Assembly: GCF_019649055.1 (NCBI RefSeq)
Contig: NW_026570302.1
Span: 576,990-640,989 of the forward strand
DNA: 64,000 nucleotides
Direction: 5' to 3'
From: Paramacrobiotus metropolitanus
Lineage: Eukaryota; Tardigrada; Eutardigrada; Parachela; Macrobiotidae
Below are positions 57,757 through 64,000 of the stretch, one piece after another. The notes under the pieces were generated by a model. The model did not search any database, was not told the DNA's origin, and saw only the letters and a program-made list of their open reading frames with translations. Every line of letters begins with the position of its first letter. Within the stretch, counting starts at the first letter, position 1. A program made the translations under genes and the position numbers.

Positions 57757-58397
57757 ATTTCCAATATCTGCATTCGAATGGTACTCTATCTGTGCGGAAA
57801 ATCAGATTACATTTTTTAAAATACCGATTGACCTTTTAAGGTTTTACCGTGTCCGCCCCTACTTTAGGGGGAGTAGGAACAGCAAGAAAATTTTCTTACC
57901 TTACGTATGAGTATACGTTAAAAAAATTTTGTTGCTGAGCAGGATATACCGGTATGCAGTACACTTTCTTTAACCCAAGATTATTATGACTACGTATCAA
58001 GCCAAACACAAAACTTCGTTTCGATACATCAGGTATAGCGATTAATAAATTTCAACTATCTATACAATATTTTGGAAGCGGAAAATACTTACGTTGCTGG
58101 GTAGATTAATGATCTCAAACAGGCACCGCGTGTATCTGTATTAGGCACTTTATGACTAAATCTTTATGTCCGTGTTTAATTTCAAATAATATAATTTGCC
58201 CCCGCTTGCACTTCCATTATTCACTTTTCGCTTTCGTTATTCGCTTGCACATTTTGCCATTTATTATTTATACAATCCCGAATAGTTGTAACTTAGTTTT
58301 CGTCCCAACGTTCACGCTGCCGCCACCAGTCTTGATCTGTCGGCAGAATCAATGTGATACTTACTAATTCTACTGTAGGCGTCCGTCTATGAACCAT
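57757..58397. other. Insert-derived or intron sequence, nothing recognised
   Basis: AT-rich sequence between the gag-like fragment and a small MITE. No coding or repeat signal. Confidence 0.45.
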
Positions 58398-58548
58398 ACT
58401 TCGATAAATCGTATCCATGGACTCTCAGCACATTACAGTCACATTTTTGGGCTGCCCGTTATTTAAAACGGCTTTAATTTAATTAGCGGGGAGCCCATAT
58501 ATGTGACTGTAATGTTGTTGGAAGCCCATATATAAGATTTATCGAAGT
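58398..58548. mobile_element. 151-bp inverted-repeat MITE
   Basis: The ends ACTTCGATAAATC and GATTTATCGAAGT are inverted. Inside, TTACAGTCACAT and ATGTGACTGTAAT form a second stem. No coding capacity. It lies upstream of exon 3 of copy 12. Confidence 0.65.
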
Positions 58549-59329
58549 GTACTGTATCCAAATGACCACGTATATGAAAAACGAAAGTAGGCTGGCCAGT
58601 ACGAAAATCCACGACACCAGCAAAGGTCTAGCTATTAACTGCAGCTTTTGCGTTTAATTGTGATGATGGATCATGGGATGTTAATAATTTTGGTAGACAT
58701 TGTGTGCAACACAGACCGCTGACCCGCGTCCATCCTCCCATTACCGCGGCAAGCAGTGGTGCGTTGACGGCCTGAAGGACCTGCAAATGGAGAAGTTGTC
58801 CGCGATCGCGCTTCACTTCCTGGTGGAACTGGCTGGATACTGTCATCGACGGTTGACATGGAATAATGACGATTACGGCAGTTATGATCATGGAGATGAG
58901 GAAGGCTATCTTGATGCAGATTAGTTCATTAAAGCATCCCATTTTTTTGTTGTACACCATGCTGGCTAGGACGACTAGTTTCTGTGGTTTATTTTTGCTT
59001 TCTTCTAGAACCCAGACTTACATTTGCGCTGTCGTCTGGCCTAATAATTTTTTAAAGCTTTTTTGTTTTAAAGGGGGTGATGATTGGTGTGGTATAAGTT
59101 TAAAGTGCGACCGGCCTTAGTTATTGTGTACCACTTCTTCATATAGAAGTATAATACTTACGGTTTTGTACTACGAGTACAGATTCATGTAACGTCCAAT
59201 GTTTTTTTTATGGTTTTGCAATAATTATCGTCTTTGACTTGGACTTACGTTCTAATTATTATACAGTCTTAACGCTGTACGGTGTTGTGTAACATGTAAC
59301 ATATCATTCGTTCTTTTAATCCGAAATAA

Positions 59330-59610
59330 TTAAGTGCAGCGGTATAACTGAAACAGTTAAAAAACATTAATTTTGACCTCTTGTGCATGAGGTCACACTT
59401 AATCGGTTCGCCATGCATTCACTCGGAATTAAAGTTAACAGGGAATGGTGTAACTGGTATACAGTAGATACTTTTATTCGTATAATGGGGGTAGCTAATC
59501 TAGTGACACGGTTGCTCGCAGAATTTTGCGGTTGGGCTTTCATAAATGGTACAACTAATCAAGGAGTATCAAAGAGTTTTCATACGTCTAACAACATTTT
59601 TAAATGATGC
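59330..59610. repeat. Unsplit copy of the host repeat
   Basis: Matches 9,216-9,349 and continues without interruption into the counterpart of 21,647-21,720, so it serves as the reference for the insertion site of the 11.6-kb transposon. Confidence 0.7.
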
Positions 59611-59817
59611 GTTCATTATACAGATTGGGGAAAGGACATTCGGTCGTGGGTTGCAACCTGCAATAACCGCACACTGAACCTCGAAACGATCTTCAAAACC
59701 ATATCGCAATCCTACGCCCTTTGCTTTTTTCTACTTACCCAAAATTTTTAATTCTGATATCACACATGAAGACAAAAAATTTGACTTACAATGCGTTCTA
59801 CTCGGCTAGTCTTGTGC

Positions 59818-60933
59818 TTACCAGTTTTGAGCACTATAGGCCGATTTGCCATAGTCGACCAAGTGAAAGGTGTAAACATTGCGCTGACTATGCGATGTGT
59901 TCTTTTTGCTGCGATGGACGACGTTGCCATGGATGAGGACCAGTGATCCTTTTGGTGCCGGGGCTGCTTCGAAGCGATCCCAAGCATAATCCGGCTGCGA
60001 TCCAATCAGCTGTGTGAGTTCGGTACTCTGGGGATCTGGATTCCTCACAAAGCGGGATGTCGGCGGCACTATAACACATTGCAGTTTCTCGAATTGTGAA
60101 TCGAGCATGCTACCGCTTTGACGTGACATGGAATATTTTTAGAGGAGTACATACAATGTGTCAGTCTTATTGTTAATGGCTGTATAGAGTACTATTAATA
60201 ATTAACAGCTGCAATATAATGCCACGTGTAACGGCTGATTTTACGAACCATGTTGAGATCCTGGAATAAAATACAGACAACCGTTGTCTGTTGTGGCATC
60301 ATCCAGCGGAATCCAGAATCCCAGCAGGCCGGATGGTGGATCCGTGTAGAGAAACGTAGAATCTTGATGGGGCAACACTTCCTGGCCGATTTCTGTTTCA
60401 AGAACGTGGCAGTTGTTAAAAGATGTGCTTGTCTAGGTATTGCTTAATTAACCTGGGTTCTTGAAAATATACATGCTCTGCACGAGACGTGGATCGACCA
60501 GTCCAAGTTGACGGCATAAGGCTTGCATTTTCTGGCTAAAGGTCACATTTTTAAAGGCAGGCTCCAGCCAGCCTAATGCATGGCCTTAAAAGTACCTTGA
60601 ATTAGACAAATAAACAAAAGCAGAGCGCCAAATGCTTTCTGTCGATTAAAGCGATAAAAGTCTACCGATTTTGTTTAGAGCCGAACGTTTTTCTCTGAGA
60701 AGACCACCGTGTTCATCCACAGCATCCGGTTCGAAGAAGTAGCAGATCTTGTCGCCGCTGCTCATGAAGTAATCATCCCGGTGTTTACCATCTTTGGCGG
60801 CTGGACGAAAGACATGCTGGCTGTATTCGTGTGGATCCATTTGGTCTACCAATCGGGCAATGGTGGCTTTCATAGCGTCGATATCGGCATCGCCAACAAA
60901 ATTGGGTATCACCGTGTAGCCATTCTCATGGAA
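59818..60933 (-). CDS. PHYHD1: Phytanoyl-CoA dioxygenase domain protein 1 homologue
   Basis: Four exons (60,933-60,666; 60,584-60,453; 60,392-60,245; 60,115-59,818) join with matching phases (1, 1, 2) at GT-AG sites and give 281 residues. Human PHYHD1 has about 290, so only a short first exon upstream is missing. Landmarks: [12 protein letters not shown] near the start, [27 protein letters not shown], then the iron-binding HQD in [38 protein letters not shown], the second iron histidine in [12 protein letters not shown], and the 2-oxoglutarate arginine region in QRNVYTFHL. The family are Fe(II)/2-oxoglutarate oxygenases; the physiological substrate of PHYHD1 is uncertain. The terminal TAA overlaps a GTAAGC donor-like sequence, so a small last exon is possible. 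Confidence 0.9.
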
Positions 60934-63042
60934 CTACGTATAGAAGAACAATTCAAAACACGACTTTATTCCATCTAATGCTCCACAAATAAATGGCGAA
61001 GTACAGCACGGATATGGTTACTAACTAACTCGTAAGTAATAATATCCGTGCTGTCGACTGTGTCGAGAATATAGGTTTTCTCTAATGTATTTTCGTAAGC
61101 TGTGTTCTTTTAACGAATGTGTTTTCGTAATTACGGAAAGCTTTACTGCCCAAAATATGTACAGTTAATAACTTCACACTTCGTACCTGCTGTAAGTAGA
61201 CGGCGAAATTCATTTTTGCAGCCATTTTCGAAAAAGTTTGAACTCTTTTTTTGCCAAAACGGGCAAAACCAGTATGCTGCTTGTTTTGTCAACTTATCAC
61301 CGCGTGGTTATGCTTGCTTTTACTTTCCAGAGCTTGCCATACGAGCACTTATACGAAGATCAAAATTGTAAGTATATGACTGTCTTCGTGGGTATTTACT
61401 ATTTATAACAGGTGGCAAGGCAATGTACTGTAGATAAGATGTTAACCGCAAAAGTCGACCCTTGTACTTGAACTAATTGATTAGATGCGGATTGATAAGC
61501 AATAACACCTAGCCACAGCATCCAGATCAAGCCTTCTAGAAAACCTAAGCTCAAGATGAACCTGCTACAAACCTATTACAAATTATTGTGCAACTCTGAA
61601 CACGTACAAACAACAATTCCTCAACAATTCGTAAATTTTGAGGCAGGAATTTCTGTGTTTTATATTTAGCAGTCCGGATCAGCAGATTTTTTGCGTGCAT
61701 TAAGCGATAAGGTATTTTCAAATTATTGACCGATAAGACTTTGTAAAAACCGTTGTACAAACTTTTGTAAATTTTATACAAACTATAAACCGATGACATG
61801 TTGTTGATTACTTTAACACAAACTTTACTTTTCCAACGGGTAACAATTTAGATTATCATTTTGCTTCATAAATTATTAAATATATCGACAACTGCAGCAA
61901 GGAATTTTGATTCGGTGGCGTTTGTCTCGTTGCTCGTTTGATTCCGGGTACTAGTAAGAGTAGTGGTTGGTGTGGCTAGTATTGCACATGCTTTTACGGT
62001 GTGCTAAATAACTTCAGGATACGGCATTTCCTATTTTTCCGGTACAAAAGCGTTTTTGATTAAAGTGCTTTCAGAAGGGTTAGGTAGTGACCTAAAAATA
62101 TTTGAACCAAGATACGACATGGTTACTTATATAACCAGCATTTCAACCTTTCAACTATACGTCTACAATTGACACGTTGCAAAGCGGAATCGTGTATTAT
62201 TGCCCTGCATTCTGCAAAGCAAACCAATTACAGATCCACGATTTTATTTTGCATGTTTAATATGCATACGCCACTTACAAAGTATATGCGCGCTTAGGTG
62301 TTTATAAAATCCGATTAATTCAACTTAACCGTAACAGTATAACGGCTGTAACCTGTGCTTACGCCTGGCATGAACTGTATGTGTTAACTGAGGGTTTGCC
62401 ATATTGGGTTACATATTAATATACCCGCGGTGAGTACTCGATATGTATTTGCTTTGGCACTTCGATAAATTACTTCCTTATGGCCTACGGCTCTGCGATG
62501 GTGAAGCTCTGACACTGTAATAGGTATTACTATTAATAAGTTCTAATTACCGAAATATACAGTAAAATATACAATATTATTAAATTATTAGAGTAGACTT
62601 AAATATACTATTACTGCATTAATGCTCGTAATTCGAAATTATAATTTTATTCTCATATGACGGAACGTACACTGCTATGGGCAGTGGTTTTTAAAAGCAG
62701 TTTCATATATTTCCAGTTTTATTCAGGATGTATTAAATACGAGTAGCATCTGTACGTATTCATCGCTGCATCCTACGATGCTATAAAAATGAAAATTATT
62801 TAACGTTTGTAGCACTATGCAGATGCAGTACAACGTGCGTATTGCAATATGTACAAAGTTGTATCTGTAGTTGCTCCTTTCATAGATGTATTGTACAGTA
62901 CGATCGCACATAAAAATCATTATGACATTGTACAGATACTGTTTATTCGTCGTATATCTACCTCCTCGTTTAAATCAATTTGGCGATACAATACCGTCAC
63001 AAGTTTCCATAAAAGTGAAAGAATTGTACTGAATACACAGCC
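60934..63042. other. Intergenic, no supported gene
   Basis: It should contain the small first exon of the dioxygenase gene, which I cannot place. A 13-bp perfect stem (ACAGCACGGATAT at 61,003 with its complement at 61,042) is present. Otherwise AT-rich without recognisable genes. Confidence 0.5.
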
Positions 63043-63915
63043 TCAGCCGACTGCGGAAATGGGTGGCCTAATCACACAGAACATTTCGTCTAAGTTGGCC
63101 GATGCTGGTGCTGTTCCCATGACAGAGGCCGCGTTACCGCGTTGGACGTCAATGCTGATCCGTTGGCGCAAAAACTCCGTCGTCCGTACCTCGCCTGTTT
63201 CCTGTTGTATCATCTTCCCTACTTCGGTCACCAAACGAGAAGCATCCGGTCCGAGTGGTCCAAGTGTTTCGACGCCAAATGCGCGGAACAGGTAATCTCG
63301 AGTGAGTTCCCGATACTTCGCCACTTTATCCTGCTCTGCGCGCGCCGCGGCTGCTCCCGCTTGCTTCGATGTTGCCGCGATGTGCGACAAAGCTACCGTG
63401 CACACACATGTGTCGTCCCAGGTCAACATCTTTCCTCTTTCCCATGGGACCAAAGTCACTCCGTCGGGGCGCTTGCCATTGGTTAGGCAAGTACCAGGTG
63501 GTTCCAGTTCCGTTTCAATACCGGCGGAAGCAAAGGCGCGTTTTAAAGTGACATTGATGCAGCTGTGCCTGGGCTTCCGGCCCCGGCTTTTTTTACAACT
63601 CAGGCCATGGTATCCTCGCGCATCGGCCCATTCACCACAATTGCAACGGTGTGGAATGGTGACTGGTACGCCGAGACGCAGGCCGACAGCAATTCTGAGT
63701 GTGGTGTCGTTTAGGAAGTTACCGAGGGATGCGGCTGGAAGTGCTTCCAGCCATGCGCCATTATCCTTAGTGCTCACACCTCGAAGACGGGCTTCACTTG
63801 ACATGTCTGACTGAGCTGCCGCCAGGAGGGTTTCCACCGTGCCGTGGATGATCGGTTCATCCCAAATCTTCTGGTGTTTTCTGGTTTCGAAGGCCGGAAG
63901 GTCCGCTTTGGTCAT
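63043..63915 (-). CDS. C-terminal R2-type endonuclease domain of a non-LTR retrotransposon
   Basis: The frame is open from about 63,965 (in-frame TAG upstream) to 63,043; the Met at 63,915 gives 290 residues. It has FLNDTTLRIAVGLRLGVPVT, a zinc motif CNCGEWADARGYHGLSC with RKPRH, then KRPDGVTLVPWERGKMLTWD, which fits the PD-(x)n-D active site of restriction-like endonucleases. LFRAFGVETLGPLGPD and a conserved QRGNAASVMG end follow. This CCHC-plus-endonuclease order is typical of the C-terminus of R2-like elements. No reverse transcriptase is seen in the few bases left, and the upstream stop suggests a 5'-truncated copy. Confidence 0.65.
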   Translation of the reverse strand: MTKADLPAFETRKHQKIWDEPIIHGTVETLLAAAQSDMSSEARLRGVSTKDNGAWLEALPAASLGNFLNDTTLRIAVGLRLGVPVTIPHRCNCGEWADARGYHGLSCKKSRGRKPRHSCINVTLKRAFASAGIETELEPPGTCLTNGKRPDGVTLVPWERGKMLTWDDTCVCTVALSHIAATSKQAGAAAARAEQDKVAKYRELTRDYLFRAFGVETLGPLGPDASRLVTEVGKMIQQETGEVRTTEFLRQRISIDVQRGNAASVMGTAPASANLDEMFCVIRPPISAVG

Positions 63916-64000
63916 TTGTTGCCACTCTTCTGCGGCGCCGCAACAATAAATTTCCGGGTCGAAATCACACTAACTCGCTAGTCAGTTTAGCCACTGAGTA

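Larger units (their letters stand above)
55660..58924 (+). pseudogene. Agenet-F-box family copy 12, broken by an insertion
   Basis: Exon 1 (55,660-56,421, 254 codons) is intact: MSYNDCRTNGVDVLDADRQF, GCVVDVADNGLSIDF, IPVDVLMPETPAGPLAWFPA, VVQWVQND, LNRLRWRV, then AVEKRSVPLPADCCHVDVDK and CPISFVDIVDGCVSYLW. Exon 2 (from 56,576) carries the F-box (TSDVLLEVFSQLDTRTQTGL, RSVCFAWNCIL) and the conserved region with GMPCDAIRLVNCSINLD. It is open to about 57,426, where a foreign gag-like segment begins and the end of exon 2 is lost. Exon 3 (58,697-58,924: TLCATQTADPRPSSHYRGK, acidic tail NDDYGSYDHGDEEGYLD) is intact 1.2 kb downstream. The best-preserved Agenet plus F-box pair of the main subfamily, with one structural break. 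Confidence 0.85.

Overview
The window is nuclear DNA of an animal, most likely an invertebrate. Its genes have GT-AG introns of roughly 55-325 bp. One conserved gene encodes a phytanoyl-CoA dioxygenase-domain protein with five or more exons. The transposon content (a Tnp2-like DNA transposon, TA-target mariner-like elements, a gag-bearing LTR element, an R2-type endonuclease relic) is typical of animal genomes. A tardigrade would fit, but nothing in the sequence proves it.

The host theme is one gene family, seen in twelve copies or fragments on both strands (1.8-4.0, 5.8-7.6, 26.2-27.2, 28.5-29.3, 29.7-30.1, 31.1-32.5, 32.8-34.5, 34.5-35.1, 42.9-44.5, 45.4-47.8, 50.8-53.0 and 55.7-58.9 kb). 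The full architecture is three exons. Exon 1 carries a tandem Agenet/Tudor-like pair resembling the N-terminus of FMRP. Exon 2 starts with an F-box and continues into a roughly 220-residue conserved region. Exon 3 encodes a short motif (ALCATQTADPRPSSHYRGK) and usually an acidic tail. Only two copies read through: 42,904-44,494 (Agenet plus F-box) and 31,062-32,522 (F-box, no Agenet). The others carry frameshifts, nonsense codons, lost splice sites, deletions or insertions. This is a birth-and-death cluster of putative substrate-reader/SCF-adaptor proteins.

The left-centre (10,050-21,646) is an 11.6-kb DNA transposon with 43-bp terminal inverted repeats. It encodes a Tnp2-like transposase, a BEN-domain protein and a cysteine-rich RING-like protein. 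Spread through coding and non-coding parts of this element, about every 400 bp, are 10-12 bp perfect palindromes with a GTCGAC core in two classes (GGAGTCGACTCC and RGGTCGACCY). I see no exact copy elsewhere in the window. The element split a host repeat whose unsplit relative lies at about 59.33-59.6 kb. Later it was hit by a 291-bp mariner-like MITE inside and a hairpin in its right terminal repeat, and a 691-bp fold-back element landed just outside its left end.

Other mobile DNA: a 556-bp element at 7.87-8.42 kb with a 9-bp duplication, a mariner-like element at 36.7-37.6 kb, a very young gag-only LTR retrotransposon (37,861-42,552; LTRs differ at one base), a GC-rich hAT-like element at 54.7-55.1 kb, a gag-like insertion that breaks the 57-kb F-box copy, and two relics of an R2-type C-terminal domain (9 kb and the right edge). 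The PHYHD1-like gene at 59.8-60.9 kb is the one recognisable housekeeping gene.
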